This document shows positions 49,007 through 58,437 of a DNA stretch of 64,000 nucleotides, piece after piece; within the stretch, counting starts at the first letter, position 1; each line of letters starts with the position of its first letter. Origin of the DNA: an uncultured Lachnospiraceae bacterium (GTDB lineage Bacteria > Bacillota > Clostridia > Lachnospirales > Lachnospiraceae). The position numbers and the translations under genes are program-made. The notes beneath the pieces are model-generated. The model had not been told where the DNA came from. It ran no database searches and saw only the letters and a program-made list of their open reading frames with translations. The DNA lies in the NCBI GenBank assembly GCA_900316395.1, contig ONCT01000027.1, positions 45,020-109,019 of the forward strand. The letters run 5' to 3'.

Positions 49007-51601
49007 ATGCAAACTGATATCAAAATCTTTATCTCGACACATAGAAACGACGTGTATTTTCCAGATAACGAATACTTCTATCCTATTCAGGTTGGTACAA
49101 CAAAGGATAAGTGTTATCCAGATATTCTCCACGATAACGAAGGGGACAATATAGCTGATAAGAATTCTTCTTATTGTGAATTAACCGCACAATACTATGC
49201 ATTCAAGAATGTTGATGCTGAGTATTATGGGTTCTTTCATTATAGAAGATATTTTAATTTTAGCGATGCAAAATACCCAGACACAATTAAGCCATTTATC
49301 TGTGGTGATGTATTAGCCAAGGATAATCGTGAAAAATATCTTGAGAGATTCCAGGTAAATGAAGCTGCAATAGAAAAGTGTATTAGCGGATATGATTATA
49401 TTGCTCCTGTTATGATTAATGCTTCAGATGGATTATCAATCTATGAGCAGTATGCTAATTCCATTGATCATTATATAAGTGACTTAGATACAGTCCTTGA
49501 CATCATCAAGGCTGACTATCCTAAAATATATCCTTATGCCATGGATTACATCCATAATCACAAAAGCTATCTGTGTAATATGTTCATTATGAAGAAGGAT
49601 TTATTCATAGAATATTCTTCCTTCCTATTCGATGTATTAAGAAAGCATGAAGATCTCTGTGACATGTCAGATTACTCTCCTGTTGCAAGACGTGTAAGCG
49701 GCTATCTTGGAGAGAGATTATGTGGCATCTACTTAAGCTACCTAAAGAGAAGTGGCTACAAGGGTAAGGAATTACAGCGTGTCTTCTTCGAGGAATTCAG
49801 AACTGACGAGGCCATTGCAGAAGCTCAAAGTCAGGCTGGTAAGTCATCAGATAAGACTGATGCAATATATGCTCCAGCCTACTCATCATATTTTGATGAG
49901 AATTATGAGAACTGGTTCTTAAAGAACAGGACAAGCGCTGGTACATTGGACTCCCAGAGAAATAAGACATTTGACATCAATCCAAAGTATTCTATTATTG
50001 TGCCATTATATAACACGCCGAAGCAATTCTTCGATGATATGCTTGAAAGTGTTGTTAATCAGTCATACTCTAATTTAGAGCTTCTTCTTGTTAATGCTTC
50101 TAAGGACAACAAGGACTTATTAGACCACGTGGAGGACAAGATTAAGGGCAAGGATTATATCAAGCACATCATTATTGATAAGAATCTTGGAATAACTGAG
50201 AATACTAATTACGGAATAGAGGCCGCAACAGGCGATTTCCTGTGCTTTCTCGACCACGATGATGTATTGGAATTAGATGTATTATATGAATATACCAAGG
50301 CGTTAAATGATAATCCAGAGATAGATATGTTCTATTGCGATGAAGATAAGTTGTTCGGCAGTCACTACTGCAATCCTTTCTTCAAGCCAGACTGGAATAT
50401 CGACTATCTTAATGCTGTTAATTACGTATGCCATTTTCTAACTGTAAGAAAAAGCATATTAGATGAAATGGATCTTCCAACTTCGGAATATGATGGTTCT
50501 CAGGACTATCATATGACATATAGAATTGGTGAGAAGGCAAGGAAGGTATGCCATGTTCCTAAGATATTATATCATTGGAGAATACACAGCCAGTCAACTG
50601 CAAGCTCAGCTTCACAGAAGGATTACACACTTGACAGTAGTATTCTCGCAATTCAGACTCACCTTGAGAGGACTAATGTGAAGGGTGAGGTTTTAGAATC
50701 TGACATTTGCCCGAGACGATTTACTATTAAGTATGACACCTCTAATGTTAAGGCATCTATTATCATTGACTACAATGGAGTAATCGACAACCTTAACAGG
50801 TGTCTGCTTTCTATAAGAAGGAATGCATCTAATTCAGACTACGAGATAATTGTAGTTGGTACTGTTGAGGACTTCCAGAAGAGTAACTTCTATTTCGAGA
50901 GAATGGATAAGCTTGGAATTGATATTCTCAAGGTCGTTAAGACACCATCAGATGGCAAATGCTCATATAATACAGGGGCCCAGTCTGCCAAGGGAGATAT
51001 CCTATTATTTGTTGATAGTGATACTGAGTTTATCAAAGGCTCATTTAACCAGCTTATAGGAACCTGCACAAGGTCTGACGTTATTGCTGCTGGCCCTAGA
51101 TTCCTTAAGAACTTCACTGACATTGACAACGCTGGAATCAGCTTATCTGACAGAGGAATTGTTAAGAACGCACTTGGTCTTAACAGAATTGACGGCGCAA
51201 GCCTTGACAGATTCTTATGTTCAATGGATGTAGAAGCTATTAGTGGCAAATGTATTGCCATTAAGAAATCAACATTTGACAGATTCGGCGGATTCGATGA
51301 TACACTTAATAATCTGTATAAGGGAATTGATTTCTCCATTAAGTGTTCTAAGGAAGAAGCAGGTTGTAACCTAGTTGTTGACCCAACTATTGAAGTAAGA
51401 ATTATAGATGAAAAAAGCACTGCAGATGATAACAATGATGCAGCACTTATTCAGAAGTGGCCATTTATTCATGATATACGCCACGCTTCATATAATTGTA
51501 ATCTTGACATGTATAAGCCTTATGATGTGCTTAATTACAGCTCCTCAGAGATATTCGTAATAAAGGTCAAGAGAAAGCTTAAGAGGATGCTTTTTTCTTA
51601 A
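49007..51601 (+). CDS. DUF4422 - GT2 multi-domain glycosyltransferase (864 aa)
   Basis: Residues 1-245 form a DUF4422 domain (IKIFISTHRNDVYFPDNEYF; CELTAQYYAFKNVDAEYYGF; HYRRYF), a putative glycosyltransferase module of capsule loci. A GT2 domain follows (about 320-560; YSIIVPLYNTPKQFFDDMLE; FLDHDDVLELDVLYE; YCDEDKLF), then a second GT2-like domain (about 580-830; LFVDSDTEFIKGSF) whose first motif is altered (ASIIIDYNGVIDNLNRCLLS). It is the only plus-strand GT in the cluster. The ATG has only a distant AAGGAA and an in-frame stop immediately upstream, so translation may be modest. Its 3' end overlaps the convergent membrane protein gene by 23 bp. Confidence 0.83.
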   Translation: MQTDIKIFISTHRNDVYFPDNEYFYPIQVGTTKDKCYPDILHDNEGDNIADKNSSYCELTAQYYAFKNVDAEYYGFFHYRRYFNFSDAKYPDTIKPFICGDVLAKDNREKYLERFQVNEAAIEKCISGYDYIAPVMINASDGLSIYEQYANSIDHYISDLDTVLDIIKADYPKIYPYAMDYIHNHKSYLCNMFIMKKDLFIEYSSFLFDVLRKHEDLCDMSDYSPVARRVSGYLGERLCGIYLSYLKRSGYKGKELQRVFFEEFRTDEAIAEAQSQAGKSSDKTDAIYAPAYSSYFDENYENWFLKNRTSAGTLDSQRNKTFDINPKYSIIVPLYNTPKQFFDDMLESVVNQSYSNLELLLVNASKDNKDLLDHVEDKIKGKDYIKHIIIDKNLGITENTNYGIEAATGDFLCFLDHDDVLELDVLYEYTKALNDNPEIDMFYCDEDKLFGSHYCNPFFKPDWNIDYLNAVNYVCHFLTVRKSILDEMDLPTSEYDGSQDYHMTYRIGEKARKVCHVPKILYHWRIHSQSTASSASQKDYTLDSSILAIQTHLERTNVKGEVLESDICPRRFTIKYDTSNVKASIIIDYNGVIDNLNRCLLSIRRNASNSDYEIIVVGTVEDFQKSNFYFERMDKLGIDILKVVKTPSDGKCSYNTGAQSAKGDILLFVDSDTEFIKGSFNQLIGTCTRSDVIAAGPRFLKNFTDIDNAGISLSDRGIVKNALGLNRIDGASLDRFLCSMDVEAISGKCIAIKKSTFDRFGGFDDTLNNLYKGIDFSIKCSKEEAGCNLVVDPTIEVRIIDEKSTADDNNDAALIQKWPFIHDIRHASYNCNLDMYKPYDVLNYSSSEIFVIKVKRKLKRMLFS

Positions 51602-53399
51602 CTAAAGGAGTAATAATACGTATCATGCTGCATATTCCAAGTATTAATGCTACGGCAAATAATACATAGCAGCTTGATGCGTAGAAACAGAATACATTCA
51701 CATTAGGATCTGGTGTCAGGGCTTTCGAGAACAGGCTTACGGCGAATATATTGACAAATGCAGTAAGCAGCACTCCAAGCTCTAATAGCCAGGAATCAAA
51801 GACAGCTCTGTCCCCCTTACCTCTTCTAACAATAATATAAACTGTAGCGAATACAAATCCCCCGGCTAATAATATAATATATACGATATAGAGTGCTCTA
51901 TATACAAGTAGATTGCGCAGCGCAAGAGCATTGCCATCACTGAACTTCTCATAGAGCTTCTCATTGTCAGCACTATCTTCTACAATATCTGTGCCTTCCA
52001 CGGTAGCGTCAGTCATAAGCTGCTGTTCATCCCTTGGAAATGTCATTCCAAGAAGGGACTCCCAATTCTTCATCTTGTTATAATCATAATCACTTATCTT
52101 AGGCATATTAACATCGCAGAAGTCGAAATGAAGCATATGATTAATAGTTACACCTGTAATGTTAAGTGCCTCTGCAAAATCATCTGCCACAAATGGTCCT
52201 GTCTGAGATGAGAGGAATACTCCTTCCTTAGACTTAAGACGGCCTTCATCGAATGCAGTCTTAAGTTCATCAGCTACGATGGCAAAATAAACTTCTGTCT
52301 CTAAGGCATCGCGATAATAGCCCTTCTCAACAGCCGCATCTCTAAGAGCCCACTCAGGCCAGTCAGCCCACAGCTCTTCCCCACCTGACAATCTATAATA
52401 GCAGTCAAGATAATTATCAAGGGATGCTAAGGCAGGACTCTCCTTTTGAGCCATTTTAATTGCATCTGAAGACACAATAATATCAGGTTCATTGGCCCCT
52501 CTTTCAGATTGCCAATTATGACCATCATCAATGCGATAGAGGTAACTCATAACATTTCCAATAGATGCCTCCACCCTGTCTTCTGTAACGAATATGTTAT
52601 AGTTAAGCTTGTTCATGCCGCTTACAAATAGGCGAGTCATGCCAAGTAGGCAAAATGGAACTATGGCAAGGATCAGACATTTTATAATTAAGCCAAGCTT
52701 GTCTCGAAACGCCTTGCTTCTCTCCCCCTTCTTATATGTCTTGAAAAAGTATGATACCCAATAGATTAGGATGGCAAATGTGCCTACAAGCATAAATGGG
52801 AACATCCAGATTGAGTCTTCTCTTAGATACCAGAAGAACGACACTGTAATTCCAAGACAGATGCTCCAAAAGACCATCTTCTTAGGCCCCTTATCCTTGC
52901 GAAGATAAAAGCCCACCATGCTCGCAATCACAAATAAAACTGCCCATGGAATCAGGGAATTACGATAAATCCTGGTGGCAAATTCATAAGCGAAGCCCAC
53001 AGGATTATATATTAGAAACAGGTAGAAAATACCACGAACAAATACGTTCTCACATATTGGCTTAATTGCAATTACAAATAGTAATGCAGAGCCACAGATT
53101 AATAATGAAATGCCAATATAATAAGGAATATGCAGTAAATTAAGGGCTGCCAAAAACAGAGGAAACATAGGATGCTTAGGTATAGTTTCTTCATTATACA
53201 AACCCATATAGTTGCCGTTTAAGATGCTATGGGCATTACGAACCTGCATATCATCATCAACTGGGGATACTAATAGCAAATAATATCCCATATAATGCTC
53301 CATATATATTCGAAGAATGCTCATCAATACAAGAACAGCAACGAAGATAATTACTATAATATTTTTCGCTGTAAAAAATTTTTTACTCACAATTTCCAT
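51579..53399 (-). CDS. Large polytopic membrane protein (GT-C-like)
   Basis: About 606 residues with roughly 11 membrane segments and a large extracytoplasmic loop (about 255-500) rich in charged residues (DRVEASIGNVMSYLYRIDDG). An early acidic motif VDDDMQVRNAHSIL lies after the first membrane segment, as in GT39/GT-C type transferases that use polyprenyl-phosphate sugars. Such an enzyme would glycosylate polymer or protein outside the cell. I set the start at ATG 53399 (MEIVSKKF) because a TTGACA promoter lies over the first codons of the longer reading (53477); a GTG at 53390 is also possible. Specific function unknown. Confidence 0.65.
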   Translation of the reverse strand: MEIVSKKFFTAKNIIVIIFVAVLVLMSILRIYMEHYMGYYLLLVSPVDDDMQVRNAHSILNGNYMGLYNEETIPKHPMFPLFLAALNLLHIPYYIGISLLICGSALLFVIAIKPICENVFVRGIFYLFLIYNPVGFAYEFATRIYRNSLIPWAVLFVIASMVGFYLRKDKGPKKMVFWSICLGITVSFFWYLREDSIWMFPFMLVGTFAILIYWVSYFFKTYKKGERSKAFRDKLGLIIKCLILAIVPFCLLGMTRLFVSGMNKLNYNIFVTEDRVEASIGNVMSYLYRIDDGHNWQSERGANEPDIIVSSDAIKMAQKESPALASLDNYLDCYYRLSGGEELWADWPEWALRDAAVEKGYYRDALETEVYFAIVADELKTAFDEGRLKSKEGVFLSSQTGPFVADDFAEALNITGVTINHMLHFDFCDVNMPKISDYDYNKMKNWESLLGMTFPRDEQQLMTDATVEGTDIVEDSADNEKLYEKFSDGNALALRNLLVYRALYIVYIILLAGGFVFATVYIIVRRGKGDRAVFDSWLLELGVLLTAFVNIFAVSLFSKALTPDPNVNVFCFYASSCYVLFAVALILGICSMIRIITPLVKKKASS

Positions 53400-53460
53400 C
53401 CTTAAATCAGCACTGCAACAATAGCATTTTAATAAGAAAAAATACTCAAAAACTTCTGAT

Positions 53461-53490
53461 ATATTAACATTTGTCATTTATATATGTCAA
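53461..53490 (-). promoter_or_regulatory. Promoter of the GT-C-like membrane protein gene
   Basis: TTGACA (53490-53485), 18-nt spacer, TAATAT (53466-53461) on the minus strand; this excludes the upstream ATG at 53477 as a start. Confidence 0.6.
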
Positions 53491-53534
53491 TACCAGTAGG
53501 TCCTTCCCTTGGTCAGAATATGCCATATATTCGC

Positions 53535-53563
53535 TTTACTCTTACCATAGTCTATGCTATATT
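53535..53563 (+). promoter_or_regulatory. Promoter of the DUF5648 protein gene
   Basis: TTTACT (53535-53540), 17-nt spacer, TATATT (53558-53563) with TGC immediately before, an extended -10. Confidence 0.55.
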
Positions 53564-53615
53564 AGAAATTACCTAACAAGTGGGGGCACTTAATAATGAA
53601 GGAGGGGTAAGAAGT

Positions 53616-55073
53616 ATGAAAAAAAGAAAAACAAGTATCATCGCTTTAGCGGCAATTCTTATCATGGTAATATCTGTGATACCTGCAAATGTTGCTAACG
53701 CTGATATGACTTTCAGTCCTTGGAGTACTAAGAACGTATACAGACTGTGGCTTCCTGCTAATGGAGACCATATGTACACAATGAGTACTACAGAACGTGA
53801 CTGGCTTGTATTTACAAGCGGATGGGTAGATGAAGGTGTAAGCTGGGCTGCTCCAACAGATTACAATTCTTACACACCTGTGTACCGTGTATACAACGAA
53901 TACAACGGAGATCACGTATATACTACAAGCAGTACTGAAAGAGATTATATCCTGGCAAATCTTAATTGGACTAACAGATGGGTTGACGAAGGTATATCCT
54001 GGTATAGTGCTGATTCACTTTCAGGAGATGCAAGTACTCTTGTTCCTGTATTTCGTATGTTCAATCCTATGCAGCCAGATTACTGGCCAGGTTCACATCA
54101 CTATACAACAGATTATAATGAGGTGTTGACTCTCGCAAGCGGAGGTGTATGGCAATACGAAGGTGTTGCATGGTATGGTTCCCCTGACCAAAGAGCCCTT
54201 ACTATAGAAGCTCTCAGAAACAGGGGCACTCTTACAATAGATCAAGATACAGCCTATGCTCAGGTTGAAGCTGTTGTTAGGCTTAACGATACAGGAGCAA
54301 GCGGTTCTTCTGCAAAGGTAGTTATGGCCTGCGGTGGAAAGGTTGCAAGCTTCGGTCTTGGCAATCAGTCTAACCTTAGAGAGCAATTCCCATGGTACAC
54401 TTCTAATACAGAATTTGTACTAGAGAATATCTATGATCCTAGCCAGGCAGCACAAGCTGGAATGGGTGGTAAGAATTACCTGCGTTTTGAACTTGATGAC
54501 CAAGGAAATGATGCAAGACTTAATCAAGAATATAAGATTCGTCTTACATGGAACAAATATGACAAGAGACTTCGCGCCTATGTAAATGATAAGGAATTAA
54601 CAGTAGGCTACGAACAATGGACACAGATTGACTTCCCACCACCATTTACAATTGCAATCGAAGGTGGTGTTAAGCATGGTGGAGACAGAATTGATGCTAA
54701 CTTTAGAAATGTGAAATTCAAGGTTGGTGACGGAACAGAAAGATACCCTGTATATAAGGGAATGGAAAACGGTTGGAATGATGTAGATCTTGATTTCTTC
54801 GGTCTTAACGCAACTGTATTAGATCCTGGCACACAAGGTCCAGATGCGCGTTATACAATTTGGGATTGGAACAAGGATCCTATTGGTGGATACAATGCAT
54901 CAATGAGGATTACAGGAACAGCTGATGCGGCTGCTTTACAGGGACATGATTGGGATACATGCTTCCAGGTAGTTGAGCCTAGAACTGGACAAACTGGAAA
55001 GCCATTGTCAGCACAGGTTAATATCTCGCAGTGGCAGAGTCCGAAGAATGACGACGTGCCGAATCCACAGTAG
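53616..55073 (+). CDS. Secreted DUF5648 repeat protein with C-terminal lectin-like domain
   Basis: A 485-residue exported protein. After a signal peptide (1-29, ending ANVANA) come three DUF5648-type units of about 45-50 residues (VYRLWLPANGDHMYTMSTTE, VYRVYNEYNGDHVYTTSSTE, VFRMFNPMQPDYWPGSHHYT), each with the pattern H-x-YT and WxxEGVxW/WVDEGxSW. From about 205 a beta-sandwich region (LTIDQDTAYAQVEAVVRLND, TIAIEGGVKHGGDRIDANFR) looks like a concanavalin-type carbohydrate-binding fold. There are no catalytic residues I recognise and no sorting signal. Start ATG 53616 follows AAGGAGGGG; the longer reading from 53580 includes the ribosome site. Probably a wall or polysaccharide-binding protein. 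Confidence 0.75.
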   Translation: MKKRKTSIIALAAILIMVISVIPANVANADMTFSPWSTKNVYRLWLPANGDHMYTMSTTERDWLVFTSGWVDEGVSWAAPTDYNSYTPVYRVYNEYNGDHVYTTSSTERDYILANLNWTNRWVDEGISWYSADSLSGDASTLVPVFRMFNPMQPDYWPGSHHYTTDYNEVLTLASGGVWQYEGVAWYGSPDQRALTIEALRNRGTLTIDQDTAYAQVEAVVRLNDTGASGSSAKVVMACGGKVASFGLGNQSNLREQFPWYTSNTEFVLENIYDPSQAAQAGMGGKNYLRFELDDQGNDARLNQEYKIRLTWNKYDKRLRAYVNDKELTVGYEQWTQIDFPPPFTIAIEGGVKHGGDRIDANFRNVKFKVGDGTERYPVYKGMENGWNDVDLDFFGLNATVLDPGTQGPDARYTIWDWNKDPIGGYNASMRITGTADAAALQGHDWDTCFQVVEPRTGQTGKPLSAQVNISQWQSPKNDDVPNPQ

Positions 55074-55215
55074 GTGCGATGCCGCAAGGTAGATTAATAG
55101 AATAACACCTAAAATAATGCCTACGTGCTCATAAAGAAAATCGCACTGTAGGCATTATTTATAGGTGTTATTTTTTTAGTTGCATTCCGCGGTATGCACT
55201 AGCGCACCTACTGCG
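55066..55215. other. Nested intergenic hairpin with conserved loop (element 3 of 4)
   Basis: Core: outer stem AATAACACCTA/TAGGTGTTATT, one bulged base, inner stem AATAATGCCTAC/GTAGGCATTATT, GTGC/GCAC, loop TCATAAAGAAAATC (55120-55133). An additional CAGTAGGTGCG/CGCACCTACTG pair (about 55068-55078 with 55203-55213) encloses it and includes the stop codon of the plus-strand gene. Seven T follow the core on the plus strand, so it ends the plus-strand gene and possibly the convergent transglutaminase gene. It fills the 160-nt gap. Confidence 0.75.
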
Positions 55216-55233
55216 GAGGGTTCGCACTAATAG

Positions 55234-56907
55234 CTAGATAGCTACTCTGCCCTCATATTGACCATAGTTTATGTAATGGAGGACGTAGGCTGCGAGGTCC
55301 CAGCCAAATGCATTGCGCAGGTCTTCGTAGTTATAGATATATGTCCATAGGTTGAAGTTGGCTGACGCCTGGCGTCCTTCATATAAGCCATTAGTTAGGT
55401 AGTGGCTAAATAGAGCCACATCATCGCCACCAAAAGCATTTGCCAGATCAGGATAGTGACCATTGTAATAATAATAGTCATATACAGGTGAGAAGTCTAC
55501 ATTGAAGAATGAATGAACTGGGTTCTGCAACGTGTTGCAGCCGGTTCCATGTCTTCCTTCTCTTACCCCATTGAAGAGGTAGTGATTATAATATGCTGGA
55601 AGATTATTATAGCCAAAGGCCGCTCTTAAATCAGCATATTCATTACGATATGACTGCACACTGAAGGTTGACTTACCCTGTCTTCCTTCTGGTATTCCTA
55701 CATTAACAAAATGCTCTAAGGCTTTATTAGCATTACTTCCATAAGCCTTCTTAACGTCAGCATACGCATTTACATAATATTCAAAATCATATACATCAGC
55801 ATAATCTATTCCCTTATATACTGTTGGATATACAGGCGCTGGAGCATAACCATAATCATATGGGCATGAATCTCTACCTATCTTATCCCAGAAGCTTTCT
55901 AATGTGTGAGAAACCCTATCATACCTTAGCAATGTCTTATCACTTATATCGAAATAATCATAGGCAATCTCAGATTCTCTGTCAGCATCGTCATCATCCC
56001 ATGTTACATCAACGTGATACCAATAGCCATCTATCTTCGCCTGATTCCACTCATGTGAATCACTTGTTACTGAATATGCCGGGATTCCACTGGCATAGCA
56101 AAGCATGGCAAATGCTTCTGAATAACCAGCACACACTGTTGCTCCACGTGAATTAAGGAATACTGAAGCACAGCTCTGAGAGTAGTTTGCATATCCATCA
56201 TAGGAGCAATTAATAACCATAAGGTCGTGAATCTTCTTCTCTCTATCATAAGCACTATCATTAGGATTTACCTGATTAAGATACCACTCTATCTTTTTCT
56301 TAATCTTACCAGCTGCGGCGGCACGATCACTTCCCGTGGCGAAGTCGTCAAATACCTCTAGACGAACTGTACCAGAATTCTTGCCCGATACGGTAGAGAT
56401 GTTAATAAGCGTATCTAAGAAATAGAATTCAGGTGTATCATACAATATTAGATGACATACTTCTTCAACTTGAGATTTGCTCATATTAGAATAGCTTACT
56501 TTAGGTGTCAGATAAGGGTCATATCCGTTAACGCGCTCCCATTGACAATCAGCCCCACCTTCAATCATTGGGTACAACATAGAATATAAATCATCATATA
56601 ACTTCTTCTGATTATCAGTTAACTTATCATTATATGTATAGAAAGGCTGCGAGAACGATTTCCAATAATCGCTTGTTCCCTTCTTAGAATATAAGAAATA
56701 CTCAGACTGATTTTCCCCATTATCAGCAAGTACCTTGTTATATTCTTCTTCACTAATCTCATCTTCTACTACAACAGATTTCTTCAAACCACCTGTTGGC
56801 TTGTTAGTTGCTGCTACGGCTATAATGTTAGTCATACCCACAATGCCTAATAGCATAGTTAGCGATAATGCTATGGATAATATGATTCTCGTCTTCTTAT
56901 GCTTCAT
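55234..56907 (-). CDS. Secreted transglutaminase-like protein with C-terminal EGR repeats
   Basis: A 557-residue exported protein: signal peptide (about 1-33), an N-terminal helical region, and a transglutaminase/protease-like domain (about 205-330) with the triad Cys259 (RGATVCAGYSEA), His285 (DSHEWNQ) and Asp300 (YHVDVTWDD). Four EGR repeats follow from about 365 (VYDFEYYVNAYADVKKAYG; EGRQG; EGRHG; EGRQA) and the protein ends EGRVAI, as in the glucosaminidase and amidase of this window. Bacterial enzymes of this fold are usually wall peptidases or cross-linkers. GTAAGGAGAAGG precedes the ATG. It lies 22 nt after rfbC in the same transcript, linking it to polysaccharide synthesis. Confidence 0.85.
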   Translation of the reverse strand: MKHKKTRIILSIALSLTMLLGIVGMTNIIAVAATNKPTGGLKKSVVVEDEISEEEYNKVLADNGENQSEYFLYSKKGTSDYWKSFSQPFYTYNDKLTDNQKKLYDDLYSMLYPMIEGGADCQWERVNGYDPYLTPKVSYSNMSKSQVEEVCHLILYDTPEFYFLDTLINISTVSGKNSGTVRLEVFDDFATGSDRAAAAGKIKKKIEWYLNQVNPNDSAYDREKKIHDLMVINCSYDGYANYSQSCASVFLNSRGATVCAGYSEAFAMLCYASGIPAYSVTSDSHEWNQAKIDGYWYHVDVTWDDDDADRESEIAYDYFDISDKTLLRYDRVSHTLESFWDKIGRDSCPYDYGYAPAPVYPTVYKGIDYADVYDFEYYVNAYADVKKAYGSNANKALEHFVNVGIPEGRQGKSTFSVQSYRNEYADLRAAFGYNNLPAYYNHYLFNGVREGRHGTGCNTLQNPVHSFFNVDFSPVYDYYYYNGHYPDLANAFGGDDVALFSHYLTNGLYEGRQASANFNLWTYIYNYEDLRNAFGWDLAAYVLHYINYGQYEGRVAI

Positions 56908-56929
56908 ATTCCTTCTCCTTACGGAAAAA

Positions 56930-57517
56930 CTAGTCTAATTTCATGCCCTTACCAGCACAGTAGTCCTTGAAGCTCTGGTTGACCTTATCCTTGTCAGATA
57001 GGATGACGTCATCAGGTGTAAGGTCGTTGTCGAATGGCCATTCTACTCCTATGTCAGGGTCGTTCCACATTAGGCCGCCCTCATCATTAGGATGATAGAA
57101 GTCAGTTACCTTATAGCAGAACTCTGCATAGTCAGACATAACTAAGAAACCATGTGCGAATCCCTTCGGTACGAAGAACTGCTTCTTATTCTCAGCAGAC
57201 AGAACTATTCCATAACATTTGCCAAATGTTGGTGAACCATTACGAAGGTCAACTGCCACATCATACACCTTACCATTAATAACTCTTACAAGCTTATCCT
57301 GTGGGTGATTGAGCTGGAAGTGAAGTCCACGAAGAACTCCCTTCTTAGATGCAGACTGATTGTCCTGAACGAACTTATGGTCAATTCCTTCTGCTGCAAA
57401 ATCATTATAGTTGTAAGTCTCCATAAAGTAACCACGCTCGTCGCCAAAAGCTGTTGGTGTTATTACATGAAGTCCTTCAATACCATTTACGTTATGTTCT
57501 ACTGTTATCTTACCCAT
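56930..57517 (-). CDS. rfbC: dTDP-4-dehydrorhamnose 3,5-epimerase
   Basis: Third step of dTDP-L-rhamnose synthesis. The 195-residue cupin has the expected GDERGYFMETYNYNDF, the catalytic His in VLRGLHFQ, DVAVDLRNGSPTFGK, and FVPKGFAHGFLVMSD. AGGAGGAAACA precedes the ATG. It follows rfbA by 13 nt, and the transglutaminase-like gene follows it. rfbB and rfbD are not in the window and must lie elsewhere if the pathway is complete. Presence of rfbA and rfbC supports a rhamnose-containing surface polymer built by the GT2 enzymes nearby. Confidence 0.95.
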   Translation of the reverse strand: MGKITVEHNVNGIEGLHVITPTAFGDERGYFMETYNYNDFAAEGIDHKFVQDNQSASKKGVLRGLHFQLNHPQDKLVRVINGKVYDVAVDLRNGSPTFGKCYGIVLSAENKKQFFVPKGFAHGFLVMSDYAEFCYKVTDFYHPNDEGGLMWNDPDIGVEWPFDNDLTPDDVILSDKDKVNQSFKDYCAGKGMKLD

Positions 57518-57530
57518 TGTTTCCTCCTAA

Positions 57531-58409
57531 TTATAATCCCTCAGCAACATCTATTAGATATTTACCATAGTCAGTTTTCATAAGTGGCTCTGCCAGCTTA
57601 CGAAGCTGATTAGCATCAATAAAGCCTCTCTTATATGCAATCTCTTCAATACAAGATACATATAATCCCTGTCTCTTCTGGAATGTCTCAACGAAGTTGG
57701 CTGCTTGAAGAAGCATCTCGTGATTACCAGTATCAAGCCAAGCAAATCCACGACCAAGAGTCTCAACATGAAGATTGCCGCGGCTAAGATATTCATTATT
57801 AACAGAAGTAATCTCAAGCTCGCCTCTTGCTGATGGCTTAACATTCTTAGCAATGTCAACTACATCATTGTCATAGAAATATAGTCCTGGTACAGCGTAG
57901 TTAGACTTAGGCTTCTCTGGCTTCTCCTCAATGGAAATAGCAATTCCAGACTCATCGAATTCTACAACACCATACTCTCTTGGATTGCGAACGTAATATC
58001 CGAATATTGTTGCGCCTGCTTCTGACTCAGTCCTCTCTGCAGTCTCACGAAGCACCTTAGAGAAGCTCTGGCCATAGAATATGTTGTCGCCTAGTACCAA
58101 TGCCACTGCGTCATTGCCTATGAATTCATCTCCTATAATAAATGCTTCAGCAAGTCCGTTAGGTGCCTCCTGAATCTTATATTCGATGTTCATTCCTAAC
58201 TGACTTCCATCGCCTAATAATTCCTGGAATACTGGAAGGTCTCTCGGTGTGGAGATAATTAGAACCTCTCTTATTCCTGACAACATCAATGTAGATAATG
58301 GATAGTAAATCATTGGCTTGTCATAGATTGGCATTATCTGCTTTGATATTGCTTTAGTTAGGGGATATAATCTCGTTCCAGACCCTCCCGCCAGAATTAT
58401 TCCTTTCAT
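57531..58409 (-). CDS. rfbA: Glucose-1-phosphate thymidylyltransferase
   Basis: Makes dTDP-glucose from glucose-1-phosphate and dTTP, the first step of dTDP-rhamnose synthesis. The 292 residues from [20 protein letters not shown] show the nucleotide-binding GGSGTRLYP, the uridyl/thymidyl-type [27 protein letters not shown] and [13 protein letters not shown]. Start is ATG 58409 with AAGGAGG; the longer ORF to 58517 is leader sequence overlapping a 59-codon ORF in another frame. First gene of rfbA-rfbC-transglutaminase. Confidence 0.95.
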   Translation of the reverse strand: MKGIILAGGSGTRLYPLTKAISKQIMPIYDKPMIYYPLSTLMLSGIREVLIISTPRDLPVFQELLGDGSQLGMNIEYKIQEAPNGLAEAFIIGDEFIGNDAVALVLGDNIFYGQSFSKVLRETAERTESEAGATIFGYYVRNPREYGVVEFDESGIAISIEEKPEKPKSNYAVPGLYFYDNDVVDIAKNVKPSARGELEITSVNNEYLSRGNLHVETLGRGFAWLDTGNHEMLLQAANFVETFQKRQGLYVSCIEEIAYKRGFIDANQLRKLAEPLMKTDYGKYLIDVAEGL

Positions 58410-58437
58410 TATATCTGTCCTCCTTGTTATTTTATTC

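Noticed and set aside
49007-51601. Plus-strand GT gene as a recent horizontal insertion because of its strand
   Set aside because: Its domains, codon style and neighbours match the rest of the cluster, and no mobile sequences flank it.
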